A stretch of 64,000 nucleotides of DNA from Spirochaetales bacterium (GCA_024233935.1 JACKOY010000011.1:1-64000), one strand, 5' to 3'; positions 34,202 to 43,056 are shown, counted from the first letter of the stretch. Numbers and translations: made by a program. Notes: generated from the sequence alone by a model not told the origin.

Positions 34202-34394
34202 GCGCTTGCCACAGAAAGTGCATTGTGCACAGCAACATGGCATGGGACATAGTCCGGTTGTCGGACTCTGTGCTTATACGCTGCTAACATGTCTGTGCTG
34301 TTGCGCTGCCCGATATGGCATGCCGTAGTGGACCGCTCTGGTCGCAATCCCGGCCACGGCCACAGAAAAAAGCAACGCATCGCTCCCGAAAAAC
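34202..34394. other. Intergenic region after the ABC exporter
   Basis: No coding potential stands out in the stretch leading to the paralog promoter. It contains a small perfect inverted repeat AGTCCG-GTTGT-CGGACT (34251-34267) without a T-tract, which may be part of the exporter terminator. Confidence 0.3.
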
Positions 34395-34425
34395 TTGACC
34401 CTGGTTCTACCTGATTGAGTCTAAC
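34395..34425 (+). promoter_or_regulatory. Promoter of first small exported paralog
   Basis: TTGACC (34395-34400), then 18 bp, then GTCTAAC (34419-34425). The same blocks with the same spacing occur before the second paralog at 35044-35074, although the sequence between and around them differs. This conservation supports a real sigma70-like promoter. Confidence 0.6.
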
Positions 34426-34499
34426 TCGTTACTTCGTTGCAAGACATGCGAAGAACATGGCCGGCGAAATTCCGGCTTCAATCTCAGGAGTTCACAAAA

Positions 34500-34856
34500 A
34501 TGGGAAAGAAACAACTTGCAATCGCAACAGCGATCCTCGTCGGCATTGTGGCTGCAACATCCAGCCTCTGGGCGGGATTGCAGGACTTCACTCTGAAAAA
34601 CCGAACCGGTTATCAGATTAACTATCTGTACGTGTCACCCCAGAGCAGTAACCAGTGGGGACCGGACCGTCTCGGCTCAAGCCAGGTCGTGGCCAACGGA
34701 GCCGATGCGTTCATCACAATCAACGGTTATCCGGACAACGTCTGTATGTTCGACATCAAAGCCGTTGATTCCGATGGTGATAGCTACCGCAAAGTGGCGA
34801 ACCTCTGCCAGGTCTACGACGTAACCTTTACGATTGGCGACCTCGTAAGCCAGTAA
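34500..34856 (+). CDS. Small exported protein, WAGLQDFTLxNRTG family, copy 1
   Basis: 118 residues. A signal peptide (KKQLAIATAILVGIVAATSS) ends at SLWA-G. The mature 93 residues begin GLQDFTLKNRTGYQINYLYV then SPQSSNQWG, with one Cys pair (DNVCMFD and NLCQVY) and DSDGDSY. The family has been seen in spirochaetes and others; I know no established function. AGGAG is 9 bp before the ATG; the upstream in-frame ATG at 34437 would lengthen the signal without a ribosome-binding site. A near-identical second copy follows at 35144. Confidence 0.85.
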   Translation: MGKKQLAIATAILVGIVAATSSLWAGLQDFTLKNRTGYQINYLYVSPQSSNQWGPDRLGSSQVVANGADAFITINGYPDNVCMFDIKAVDSDGDSYRKVANLCQVYDVTFTIGDLVSQ

Positions 34857-34865
34857 GTTTACCCC

Positions 34866-34898
34866 GCCGGGGGCTTCTACGAGGCCTCCGGCTTTTCG
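34866..34898 (+). terminator. Terminator of paralog 1
   Basis: GCCGG..(GGGC) pairs with (GGCCT)..CCGGC, 10 bp after the stop codon, followed by TTTTCG. This separates the two paralogs into independent transcripts. Confidence 0.7.
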
Positions 34899-35043
34899 CT
34901 TTACCTCCCGCTTTATTCTGAACCCGCGCGCCTCGAATCCATGGAATTCTGTCCCATCATGTTGGGTTTCGTACCGGGTTGCTTATCAAAAAATCGCGCA
35001 AAGATTATTTTCGAAGATTTTTCGGAGATGCTCACACTAAAAC

Positions 35044-35074
35044 TTGACCGCGCCACGGCCCGGGTTCGTCTAAC
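35044..35074 (+). promoter_or_regulatory. Promoter of second small exported paralog
   Basis: TTGACC (35044-35049), 18 bp, GTCTAAC (35068-35074), preceded by AAAC exactly as in copy 1. It lies 70 bp before the start codon against 75 bp in copy 1. Confidence 0.6.
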
Positions 35075-35143
35075 GGCAGACTTCGCCCTTCAGGCGCGAA
35101 GCAGTTGAGCGCGGGATACGCTCCCGTCTCAGGAGCCCAATCA

Positions 35144-35497
35144 ATGAAAAAGCAACACCTTGCAATTGCCTCAGCCATGCTGGCCGTAATTGCAGCAACA
35201 TCCAGCCTTTGGGCCGGGTTGCAGGATTTTACTCTGAAGAACCGGACCGGTTATCAAATCAACTACCTGTACGTGTCGCCCCAGAGCAGCAACCAGTGGG
35301 GCCCCGATCGCCTGGGTTCCAATCAGACCGTTGCCAACGGTCAGGACGCAGCGATTACGATCAACGGCTTCCCGGACAACGTCTGTATGTTCGACATTAA
35401 AGCTGTTGATTCCGACGGCGATAGCTACCGCAAAGTAGCCAACCTCTGTCAGGTCTACGACGTGACTTTCACGATCGGCGATCTGGTCAGCCAGTAG
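35144..35497 (+). CDS. Small exported protein, WAGLQDFTLxNRTG family, copy 2
   Basis: 117 residues with signal peptide MKKQHLAIASAMLAVIAATS and the same SLWA-G cleavage site. The mature protein differs from copy 1 at only five positions (SS to SN, V to T, A to Q, F to A, Y to F), while the DNA shows many synonymous changes, so the protein is under strong purifying selection. AGGAG is 8 bp before the ATG at 35144. It has its own promoter and a stem-loop after the stop. Confidence 0.85.
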   Translation: MKKQHLAIASAMLAVIAATSSLWAGLQDFTLKNRTGYQINYLYVSPQSSNQWGPDRLGSNQTVANGQDAAITINGFPDNVCMFDIKAVDSDGDSYRKVANLCQVYDVTFTIGDLVSQ

Positions 35498-35508
35498 TCT
35501 GCCTCAAG

Positions 35509-35528
35509 CGGGGGTCAATGATCCCCGC
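35509..35528 (+). terminator. Stem-loop after paralog 2
   Basis: GCGGGG (35509-35514) pairs with CCCCGC (35523-35528), followed by GTATTT. The T-tract is weak but the position, 11 bp after the stop and before a convergent gene, fits a terminator. Confidence 0.55.
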
Positions 35529-35582
35529 GTATTTGGCGCCGGACGGGGATTCAGAGGACGGCGCCCTGTTTTGCCAGAGAAC

Positions 35583-36863
35583 TCAGTTCGTCTTCAAAAT
35601 CCGCCCGATGGCGGCCAGCTTCACGCACACACTCACTACTTCCATGGCAATTTTGATCTCTTCCGCTCCAGGCAGGCTCGGAGCGATGCGCAGGTTCTGG
35701 TCTTCCGGGTCCTGGCCCCCGGGATACGTTGCTCCGGCAGCGGTGAGCTTCACGCCGGCCTCGCCGGCCAGTCGCACAACCTCGCGGGCGCAACCCGGCA
35801 TCACATCCAGGCTGACAAAATAACCGCCCCGCGGTTGGGTCCAGGTTGCCACACCCCGGCCGCCCAGTTCTTTCTCGAACACATCCTGGACGGCCGCAAA
35901 ACGGGGCCGAAGAAGTTCGGCGTGGCGACGCATATGGGCCCGCACACCGGCGGCGTCCTGGAAAAACTGAACGTGGCGCCATTGGTTGATCTTATCCGGT
36001 CCGATCGTCTGCTTCGAAGCCAGATCGATGGCCTGCTTGCGGCTTTCGGGGCCCAGGGCCATGGCTGCGATTCCAGAACCTGCGAAACTGATCTTTGAAG
36101 TAGATGCAAACATGATCGGTCGTTCCGTATTTCCAGCCGAAATACAGGCCTGCATCAGATCCGCCAGATCATCGCCCGGTTCCTGCAGGTCGTGCACGCA
36201 ATAGGCGTTGTCCCAGAAGATCCGAAAATCGGGGGCGGCTTTCATTTCGGCCAACCGCTTTACGGTAGCGGCGTTGCAGGTAATGCCGGTCGGGTTGCTG
36301 TATTTGGGCACAATCCAGATGCCGCGGATTGCGGAATCGTCGCGCAGATGTTGCTCGACCGCGTCCATATCAGGGCCGGTCGGCAGCATGGGCAACGTAA
36401 TCATACGAATGCCGAGCATCTCGCAAATGGCGAAGTGCCGGTCGTAGCCCGGGCACGGGCATAGGAACGCGAGATTACTGATTTCACGCCAGGGTCCCTG
36501 CCCGCCCGGTACTCCGAACAACATCGCACGCAGAATCACGTCGTGCATGAGCGCCAGGCTGGAGTTGCCGCCAACTATGATGTGTTCGGGCGCAACGCTG
36601 ATGAGGTCGGCGAAGATCTGCTTCATGGCCGGCAGACCATCCAGGCCACCGTAATTCCTCAGATCGGTTCCCTGATCATCACGGAAATGGTCCGCTCCCG
36701 GTAGCGCGAGCATGTCATTGGCGAGATCGAGTTGCTCCGGCGATGGTTTGCCGCGCGTCATGTCGAGCGTAAGGCCTTTGGTCTGGAACTGTCGATAGCG
36801 GGTTCGCAGTTTTTCCTGAAGGCCTTCGAGCTCTGGCCGTGACAATTTTGCAAACTCGGACAT
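35583..36863 (-). CDS. PLP-dependent aminotransferase (Asp_aminotransf type)
   Basis: 426 residues from ATG 36863; a longer in-frame reading to 37067 runs through the neighbouring terminator and is rejected. The N-terminal LDMTRGKPSPEQLDLAN is characteristic of the PF12897 aspartate aminotransferase group. Also visible are YSNPTG, the WDNAYCVHDL region, the PLP-binding Lys in FASTSKISFAGSG and the late Arg in DQNLRIAPS. It transfers the amino group between aspartate or similar amino acids and 2-oxoglutarate in the cytoplasm. The gene stands alone, convergent with paralog 2. Confidence 0.9.
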   Translation of the reverse strand: MSEFAKLSRPELEGLQEKLRTRYRQFQTKGLTLDMTRGKPSPEQLDLANDMLALPGADHFRDDQGTDLRNYGGLDGLPAMKQIFADLISVAPEHIIVGGNSSLALMHDVILRAMLFGVPGGQGPWREISNLAFLCPCPGYDRHFAICEMLGIRMITLPMLPTGPDMDAVEQHLRDDSAIRGIWIVPKYSNPTGITCNAATVKRLAEMKAAPDFRIFWDNAYCVHDLQEPGDDLADLMQACISAGNTERPIMFASTSKISFAGSGIAAMALGPESRKQAIDLASKQTIGPDKINQWRHVQFFQDAAGVRAHMRRHAELLRPRFAAVQDVFEKELGGRGVATWTQPRGGYFVSLDVMPGCAREVVRLAGEAGVKLTAAGATYPGGQDPEDQNLRIAPSLPGAEEIKIAMEVVSVCVKLAAIGRILKTN

Positions 36864-36960
36864 CGGTTGGTTCGCTCCGGAATGGATTTCCCGTATGGGC
36901 AGACCAACCCACAGAGGGTCAATTCCGTTTTTTGCGGCAACCCGCCGGGCAAAAAAACAA

Positions 36961-36982
36961 GGGCGCGCTCGAAAGCGCGCCC
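36961..36982 (-). terminator. Rho-independent terminator of the caspase gene
   Basis: GGGCGCGCT-CGAA-AGCGCGCCC is a perfect 9-bp stem. On the minus strand it is followed by TTGTTTTTTT. It lies 30 bp after the caspase stop codon. Confidence 0.92.
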
Positions 36983-37011
36983 GATGGCGTTGCGTTTGGT
37001 GAGGCGAAGGT

Positions 37012-38277
37012 TCAGGCCGCCAGCAGGGCCTGAGACTCTGGCCCATAGCTGACACTCTGCATCTCACTTAACCAACCGTCGCGCTCGTCCTGCCACTCTT
37101 CGTACTGGGACTCCCACTTGATGGATTGCTCAAACTTGAGAATCAGATCTCGCAACTGGGACTTCGAGTTGGCCGACTGCACGCCCGAGAGCCACGCAGG
37201 CCGGTCGTTTCTCCAGGAGGGATCCTGGGCGTTGTAACGCACGGACCGCTCCAGCTCAAGAACTGCTTCTCGCAAAGTCGCCAGGCTGTCGTTGCTGTTG
37301 CGCACCTTGGCGAGCCAGTTGCCGCGCACACTCTGCCAGTCCCTTTCCTGGGCCTCCCACTTGATGCTCTCTTCGAGCTTGAGAATCAAGCCGCCAAGAG
37401 AACCACTTTCACCGCCAATGTCGGGAGAAGGTGGTCCGGGGGGCGCCGGATCATTGTTGTCGGCGATGGTGGTCTGGCCGTCCGCCGTGAGCGCAACCGG
37501 GCTGCCGGAGTCGGAAATCTGCTGAATGGCGTACTGCGGTGTCATCACATCGTCCCCGCCGCGTATAACAGCCGCCGCCTGGCGAACGATGTTATCCCAG
37601 GAAGGCGTCTGGGGCGAACCGACTGCCGCGGTAAACACGCGCAGGAATTGATTGGTCCAGTAGCTGCCGTTTGTGTTGTCGGCCCAGGAGTACTCGCCGG
37701 GCTTGCTACTGGACATGATGTAACCGCCACGGGCCTCGCGGAACAAAGCACGGTAGTTATCGGCATTGCCAAGCGTCCGGGTGGCGAGCACCGTATCGGG
37801 TATACTGGCCACGCCGTTGCAGGCATCCATGAGAACAATCAAGAGGCGCGGACGCTGGGCTTTCAGAGTGTTGTACACCCACATCTCGTCCAATCCCTGA
37901 TAGTTGTCGAGGGCCATGGCCGGCCACCCGGTGGTCATGTTGCGCGTCCGATACCCGTGGCCTGTGTAATAGAAGAAGACCGTATCGTCCGGGCCGGGCC
38001 GCAGGTTCTGGATGCGGGTCATTATCTCCTGCCGGGGTAGCGCGCGATCCATGTACGAAACCAGGTTCAGTTGCATCCCGCTGTTTTCTGCCGCCGTGCG
38101 GACCAGCTGGGTCATCTTGTTCATGTCGATGCGATCGGACGGTCCGATGTTCCGGTCGATTGTATCGCCGACCATGAACGCGTGCAGGGTCTGGGCCTGC
38201 AACGCGCCGCCAAACGCCAGCGGCAGCGCGAGGGCTATCCCCGCTAATGATTTGAGTCCCCTGTTTAGCCTTTTCAT
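37012..38277 (-). CDS. Secreted caspase-family (C14) peptidase with three C-terminal repeats
   Basis: 421 residues. A signal peptide ends near GGALQAQ. The p20-like caspase domain (about 30-240) has VFFYYTGHGYR with His107 and LMDACNG with Cys153, the catalytic dyad. After a Pro-rich linker (DPAPPGPPSPD), residues about 295-410 hold three copies of a unit of about 38 residues with the pattern LxxLxLxxExSIxWxAQxxxWxxxRxxWLxxVxxxxS. It should act in the periplasm or outside the cell. The repeats are likely helical protein- or wall-binding modules; I do not recognise them. A strong terminator follows. Confidence 0.82.
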   Translation of the reverse strand: MKRLNRGLKSLAGIALALPLAFGGALQAQTLHAFMVGDTIDRNIGPSDRIDMNKMTQLVRTAAENSGMQLNLVSYMDRALPRQEIMTRIQNLRPGPDDTVFFYYTGHGYRTRNMTTGWPAMALDNYQGLDEMWVYNTLKAQRPRLLIVLMDACNGVASIPDTVLATRTLGNADNYRALFREARGGYIMSSSKPGEYSWADNTNGSYWTNQFLRVFTAAVGSPQTPSWDNIVRQAAAVIRGGDDVMTPQYAIQQISDSGSPVALTADGQTTIADNNDPAPPGPPSPDIGGESGSLGGLILKLEESIKWEAQERDWQSVRGNWLAKVRNSNDSLATLREAVLELERSVRYNAQDPSWRNDRPAWLSGVQSANSKSQLRDLILKFEQSIKWESQYEEWQDERDGWLSEMQSVSYGPESQALLAA

Positions 38278-38361
38278 AAGCCGTTCACCACCTTCTCAAG
38301 TTCCGCGTTTCCACGTTGTATGAAGTGCAATTCTATTGGTCCCCGCCACGCCCCCGGAAGT

Positions 38362-38841
38362 TCAGAATATTTTGCTCACGAGTCGACGCAAACGCCGCCG
38401 GGCCGGGTCCACGTCCTGCAACCGTTCCAGGTCTCCCTCGACAAACTTGATCTGATTGCAGCTGAAGGAAATGAAGGCCAGAAAACGACCGGATTCCCCT
38501 TCGAGCTTGAGGGCGTATTCTGGCAAAAAGGGGCACTTCTTGGTCTCCCCCCAGATATAGCTCTTTTCATCGAGTACAATGCTCTGGAAAAGGCGCAACT
38601 CTTCCTCGTCGAGCGCTGGTCCGTCTGCTACGATTTCATGGCCGGCAAGTTCCCCGTCATCGGTCTTCTCGCCCGTAACCTCGTAACTACGGGTTACAGT
38701 TGGATTCAAAGTAGTCGCAATAATTGTAGCTCCCAGGAACTCACGCACGGTCTGGGTAGGTTCTGGAACGACCACCTCCCCGCAGGCAACGGTGCTCAGG
38801 AAAAGCACTCCGAATATGCATGTGACTGAGATATTCCGCAT
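38362..38841 (-). CDS. Small lipoprotein, unknown
   Basis: 159 residues. FGVLFLSTVACGE gives a typical lipobox with Cys at position 20. The mature part has one more Cys pair (KKCPFL, FSCNQI) and no recognisable domain; it ends with a basic ARRRLRRLVSKIF. The opposite strand is also open here, but the signal peptide makes this strand the more credible. It lies upstream of the caspase gene on the same strand with an 84-bp gap. Confidence 0.65.
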   Translation of the reverse strand: MRNISVTCIFGVLFLSTVACGEVVVPEPTQTVREFLGATIIATTLNPTVTRSYEVTGEKTDDGELAGHEIVADGPALDEEELRLFQSIVLDEKSYIWGETKKCPFLPEYALKLEGESGRFLAFISFSCNQIKFVEGDLERLQDVDPARRRLRRLVSKIF

Positions 38842-38938
38842 TCAAGATGCTCCGGGCGGGTTCGAGAATTGAAGCCATCCCGACGCTCGGGCAAGCACTT
38901 TTCGAGTCCAAAAACCGAACCGTATTAGCACGAGGTTA

Positions 38939-38976
38939 GACGCCGGGGACGCCCCGCTTGTTCGAACCCCGGCGTC
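38939..38976. terminator. Stem-loop after the CaCA exchanger gene
   Basis: GACGCCGGGG and CCCCGGCGTC pair perfectly over 10 bp around an 18-base loop, directly after the exchanger stop. There is no T-tract. It likely acts as a terminator or 3'-end stabiliser. Confidence 0.55.
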
Positions 38977-38980
38977 GACT

Positions 38981-39949
38981 TTACCGAACGCCGATCAGGA
39001 CGGCCAGGTAGATTGCATACAGAACCAAAAAGGCCAGCCCCTCCCGGCGATCGATGTGGCGCCCGCTGCCGGTGAAGACGAACAAGAACAAGAGACTGCT
39101 CGCGCCGAGGTTCACCAGCAGGTCCAGATTGGCACCGGGCACGAGTGGAACAGGGGCCACCACGGCTGAAGCACCCAGGATGAAGAACGCGTTAAACAGA
39201 TTGGATCCAACCACGTTCCCAATTGCCAGGTCGCTATTGCCTTTTCTGGCGGCCACAATTGAGGTGACCAGTTCCGGTAGTGACGTGCCCGCAGACACGA
39301 TCGTAAGACCAATCAGGCGCTCGCTTACACCGAGCCGGGTGGCCACGGTCACAGCCGAATCCACGATGAGGTCCGCGCCCAACATCAGAAGCAACAGGCC
39401 CCCGATTATCATCAGAAAACTACGCCCGATCGAATACAACTTGAGAGGTGGGTCTTCTTCGGCCCCACCCCGCAAGAGCAGATTCACCGTATAGGCCATA
39501 AATACGAGAAAGAAGCCCAGCAAAACCAGGCCATCTATGCGGGACACTTCGGAGAAGGACCGTCCCTCAAGCACACCGTCGTTAGCCAGGACAAGCACAA
39601 CAAGGGCGGAAAGTAGAGCCAGCGGTATCTCACTCCAGGTCGTAGAACTCTGCACGGCGAGGTCTCGAAATAGCGCCGCAACACCCAGGATCAAAAGTAT
39701 GTTAAGCACATTGCTCCCGATCACATTCGAGAGAACCAGAGCCGGACGCCCTTCAACGGAAGCGACCAGGTTCACAACCAGCTCCGGGGCCGAAGTTCCG
39801 AAAGCAACGATCGTAAGCCCAATCACGAGCCGGGGCACGTTTAGCCTGGCGGCGAGAGAAGAAGCCCCCTCAACGAGCCAGTGGGCGCCAAAGAGCAGTG
39901 GAACAAACCCGACCAGAAGCAATACCGGAGCCAGCATGGCGGCATACAT
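38981..39949 (-). CDS. CaCA-family Na+/Ca2+-type antiporter (YrbG-like)
   Basis: 322 residues, about ten membrane helices. The two inverted alpha repeats are clear: first GTSAPELVVN with SNVIGSNVLNILLILG, second GTSLPELVTS with GNVVGSNLFNAFFILG. The acidic Glu in each PEL and the Asn/Ser in the GSN motifs bind the cation. This family exchanges Ca2+ (or K+) for Na+ or H+ at the inner membrane. The gene stands alone, with a hairpin after the stop and 95 bp to the next gene. Confidence 0.93.
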   Translation of the reverse strand: MYAAMLAPVLLLVGFVPLLFGAHWLVEGASSLAARLNVPRLVIGLTIVAFGTSAPELVVNLVASVEGRPALVLSNVIGSNVLNILLILGVAALFRDLAVQSSTTWSEIPLALLSALVVLVLANDGVLEGRSFSEVSRIDGLVLLGFFLVFMAYTVNLLLRGGAEEDPPLKLYSIGRSFLMIIGGLLLLMLGADLIVDSAVTVATRLGVSERLIGLTIVSAGTSLPELVTSIVAARKGNSDLAIGNVVGSNLFNAFFILGASAVVAPVPLVPGANLDLLVNLGASSLLFLFVFTGSGRHIDRREGLAFLVLYAIYLAVLIGVR

Positions 39950-40044
39950 TTCTTCGCCCTGCTATCCGGCCATCATTTCGCAAGGCGTAGCTCCGCCCTT
40001 TGGCGCCAGAAGTGATTCAGAATTTGTGAACCCTCTTGCCAGCT

Positions 40045-40554
40045 TCAGCCGCGACGGCGGCGCCGTCGGGCGCCTTTCGGGCGTTTTTTGGGGTTATTGT
40101 GCACTATACCAATGCGGCCCAGGCGCGCCGCGCGCAGATTCACCCATTCCCGGTGTTGAATTCGCGCAGGTAGGGGCGGAGTTCCGTCATTTTTGATATC
40201 GGTTGGTTCCCCCAGCTCCAGCTCGATCATGACGACGACGAAGTAGCATATGGACACGCCACTCGACCGGGCCAGAGCGCGTACCCAGGCCCACTCGTGC
40301 CCGACCGCCCGAAAATGCCGCTTCTGGAGGTCTTGATTCTCGGGCTGATAGCGGGTCGCTATTCGGGGGCGTTGCGCGCGGTTGATCTCGCGCGCCACAA
40401 CGCCATGGCGGCGGAGCAGGTGCCCCAAAAGGCCACGCATGCCTCCGAAGCGATCAAAGAGGACCAGCAGATCTTCCTCCAGGCGCGCGGGCACAAGGAC
40501 CGTCGCGCGTGCGTTTGCGGGTTTATTCGAAAGGCTCTTCCAGGTTGTGTTCAT
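40045..40554 (-). CDS. DUF1564-family protein
   Basis: 169 residues from ATG 40554; a longer in-frame reading to 40686 would overlap the adjacent gene. It contains RYQPENQDLQKRHFRAVGHE then W, followed by GVSICYFVVVMIELEL, aligning with the protein at 2594-3079 and with the Leptospira DUF1564 family. The C-terminus is very basic (NPKKRPKGARRRRRRG), which points to nucleic-acid contact or is simply a lineage extension. Function unknown. Confidence 0.78.
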   Translation of the reverse strand: MNTTWKSLSNKPANARATVLVPARLEEDLLVLFDRFGGMRGLLGHLLRRHGVVAREINRAQRPRIATRYQPENQDLQKRHFRAVGHEWAWVRALARSSGVSICYFVVVMIELELGEPTDIKNDGTPPLPARIQHREWVNLRAARLGRIGIVHNNPKKRPKGARRRRRRG

Positions 40555-40612
40555 ACCCGGAAGGGGTCTTTGGTCTTTGATCTGTTGCGCGTTTTTCCGG
40601 TGGCTTTCCCGT

Positions 40613-40945
40613 TCAGGGACGGGTCCAGCCGGTATCAAATCGGCAACAGCTGGCATCGACGGAGAGGTCCCGACCCATTCCAGCACTCACTGTCAGAACC
40701 AGAGCCGAAAGCAAGAGGACCAACCCAACCGTCGCGCACCAGATGGCGGGATTCGATTGTCCCTGCAGGCCAAACAGGAAACAAAAGCCAATCAAGAGCA
40801 AAACCAGAGCCGGAACAACCAGCAGGCGCACCCCAAACCAGGCAACTCCCACCAGGCCGCCCGCCAGTACGATGGCCAGCAGCGTGCCAAAAAATGCAAA
40901 GGTAACGACCATCAGGAATCGCAGACGGATCGATTCTTCGTGCAT
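40613..40945 (-). CDS. Small membrane protein, unknown
   Basis: 110 residues from ATG 40945. Three hydrophobic helices (LRFLMVVTFAFFGTLLAIVL, LVGVAWFGVRLLVVPALVLL, then AIWCATVGLVLLLSALVLT). The short C-terminus is soluble. No family recognised. It begins 49 bp after the thiC stop on the same strand and may be co-transcribed under the TPP riboswitch, but it could also have its own promoter. Confidence 0.58.
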   Translation of the reverse strand: MHEESIRLRFLMVVTFAFFGTLLAIVLAGGLVGVAWFGVRLLVVPALVLLLIGFCFLFGLQGQSNPAIWCATVGLVLLLSALVLTVSAGMGRDLSVDASCCRFDTGWTRP

Positions 40946-40993
40946 AACCAAAATGGTGGCGTTCTTTCGCCGCCTGTCAAACAAAATGTACGC

Positions 40994-42832
40994 TCAGGCC
41001 GGACGATAGAGATCTGCGCCGCCCTCCACGAACTCCTTTGATTTTGTCCGCAGACCTTCGTCAACTCCCGTACGCTCATCGGCGTAGCCCTTTTCCCGGG
41101 CATAGTCACGGATCTGCTGGGTAATCTCCATGGAACAAAACTTCGGGCCACACATGGAACAGAAGTGGGCGAGCTTTGCGCCTTCAGCGGGCAGCGTTTG
41201 ATCGTGGAATTCCCGGGCCCGCTCTGGATCCAGAGCGAGATGAAACTGATCCCGCCAGCGGAACTCAAAGCGAGCGCGGCTCAGGGCGTCATCGCGCAAC
41301 TGGGCGCCCGGATGGCCCTTGGCCAGGTCGGCCGCGTGGGCGGCAATCTTGTAGGTGATCACTCCTTCGCGCACGTCATCGCGGTCCGGCAGTCCCAGAT
41401 GTTCTTTGGGCGTGACGTAACACAACATGGCGGTCCCGTACCACCCGATCATGGCCGCCCCGATTGCGGAGGTGATGTGATCGTAACCGGGCGCTATGTC
41501 CGTAGTGAGCGGACCGAGCGTATAGAAAGGTGCTTCGCCGCACCACTCCAGCTGATGCTCCATGTTTTTCTGGATCATGTGCATCGGCACGTGACCGGGC
41601 CCTTCATTCATGACCTGAACGTCAAATTCCCAGGCCCGTCGTGTGAGCTCACCCTGGGTCTTGAGTTCCGCAAACTGCGCCTCATCGTTTGCATCGGCAA
41701 TGCTTCCCGGTCGTAGACCGTCTCCGATCGAAAATGAGATATCGTAGGCACTCATGATCTCGCAGATCTCATCCCAGCGCGTATAAAGAAAGTTTTCCTG
41801 GTGATGTGCCAGACACCAGCGCGCAATGATCGAACCACCACGACTGACAATGCCCGTCACACGGTTGGCCGTCAGCGGAACGTAACGCAGAAGCACTCCG
41901 GCGTGAATTGTGAAATAATCCACGCCCTGCTCCGCCTGTTCGATAATCGTATCACGAAAAATTTCCCAGGAGAGGTCTTCCGGCTTTCCACCGGCCTTTT
42001 CCAGCGCCTGATAGATCGGCACGGTTCCAATCGGAACGGGAGAGTTGCGTAAAATGTACTCCCGGGTTTCACTGATATTATCGCCGGTGGACAGGTCCAT
42101 TACCGTGTCGGCGCCCCATCGGATCGCCCAGACCATCTTCTCCACTTCCTGGGCGACGGACGAACTGACGGCCGAGTTCCCGATGTTGGCATTGATCTTC
42201 ACCAGCAAGTTTCGACCAATCGCCATCGGTTCAATTTCAGGATGATTGATATTGGCCGGTATGATGGCGCGCCCCCGGGCAACTTCTTCACGTACGAACT
42301 CCGGTGTGATGCTCGCAGGAATCGCCGCGCCAAAGGACTGGCCGGGGTGCTGATGGCCCATCTGCTCGCGATACGTCTCCAGTCGCAAATTTTCCCGCAG
42401 GGCAACAAACTCCATCTCCGGTGTAATGTCCCCCCGTCTGGCGTAGTGCATCTGGGTGACGCGGCGGCCGTCCCGGGCCCTTCGGGCCGGCCGCCGCCCG
42501 ATAGCGTGGCCCTCATCAAGCCGTGGGGCCAGCTCGGTGTCCCCGCGCCTTTCGATCCACGGTAAACGAATGGGCTCCAACCCCCGGTGAATGTCGATGG
42601 AGGCATTCGGATCCGTATAAGCACCCGAAGTGTCATAGACGGTGATGGGGCGGTTCTCAATCAGAGCGCCATTGGAGTCACGGGTCGGCGCCAGCTCAAC
42701 CTCGCGCATCGGCACCCGAATCGTCTCATCGCTACCCGGCACATAAACTTTGTGTGAACCCGGAAGCGGGCCAACGGTCACGCGCTCCCGCCAGTTCTCT
42801 TCAATCAGTGGTTTTTTTTGAGGTGCATTCAT
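40994..42832 (-). CDS. thiC: ThiC, phosphomethylpyrimidine synthase
   Basis: 612 residues, standard for ThiC. It is a radical SAM enzyme that converts aminoimidazole ribotide to hydroxymethylpyrimidine phosphate in thiamine synthesis. The non-canonical cluster motif CSMCGPKFC sits at 558-566 near the C-terminus. Other conserved stretches are MHYARRGDITPEMEFVALRE and NEGPGHVPMHMI. GGAG lies 8 bp before the ATG. A TPP riboswitch occupies the leader, so expression should fall when thiamine pyrophosphate is plentiful. No other thi genes are in the window. Confidence 0.97.
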   Translation of the reverse strand: MNAPQKKPLIEENWRERVTVGPLPGSHKVYVPGSDETIRVPMREVELAPTRDSNGALIENRPITVYDTSGAYTDPNASIDIHRGLEPIRLPWIERRGDTELAPRLDEGHAIGRRPARRARDGRRVTQMHYARRGDITPEMEFVALRENLRLETYREQMGHQHPGQSFGAAIPASITPEFVREEVARGRAIIPANINHPEIEPMAIGRNLLVKINANIGNSAVSSSVAQEVEKMVWAIRWGADTVMDLSTGDNISETREYILRNSPVPIGTVPIYQALEKAGGKPEDLSWEIFRDTIIEQAEQGVDYFTIHAGVLLRYVPLTANRVTGIVSRGGSIIARWCLAHHQENFLYTRWDEICEIMSAYDISFSIGDGLRPGSIADANDEAQFAELKTQGELTRRAWEFDVQVMNEGPGHVPMHMIQKNMEHQLEWCGEAPFYTLGPLTTDIAPGYDHITSAIGAAMIGWYGTAMLCYVTPKEHLGLPDRDDVREGVITYKIAAHAADLAKGHPGAQLRDDALSRARFEFRWRDQFHLALDPERAREFHDQTLPAEGAKLAHFCSMCGPKFCSMEITQQIRDYAREKGYADERTGVDEGLRTKSKEFVEGGADLYRPA

Positions 42833-42893
42833 TTTCGTCTCCGGAATGATTTCGGGAGAAGCAAACGATGCACGTGGGCCGGTTGTTTTTCAT

Positions 42894-43025
42894 GTGCGCT
42901 TCCCCGCGTCGGATTTCTACCGAACCAGGTTCTGGGGCTCCCCCGCGCATCCGAAAACAGGAAGCGGGGTCTCAGGCCGTCGTTGCGGCCACACCCAGCG
43001 GCGACCACAGAAGGGCACCCCGCAC
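42894..43025 (-). promoter_or_regulatory. TPP riboswitch (THI element) in the thiC leader
   Basis: Read on the minus strand: P1 stem GTGCG (43025-43021) with CGCAC (42898-42894), GGGGTGCC at the 5' side, CCTGAGACCCC in the middle, and CCCAGAACCTGGTTCGG then GACGCGGGGAAGCG at the 3' side. These are the conserved blocks of the thiamine pyrophosphate aptamer (CUGAGA and AACCUGAU-like segments). It lies 62 bp before thiC. No T-rich terminator follows, so control is likely by masking the ribosome-binding site. Confidence 0.93.
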
Positions 43026-43056
43026 CGAATGCACAACCATAAAGCGAACTACCGGA

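Noticed and set aside
38935..38980. tRNA T-arm-like sequence (TTCGAACCCC)
   Set aside because: The flanking bases form a simple 10-bp hairpin and no other tRNA arms can be folded.
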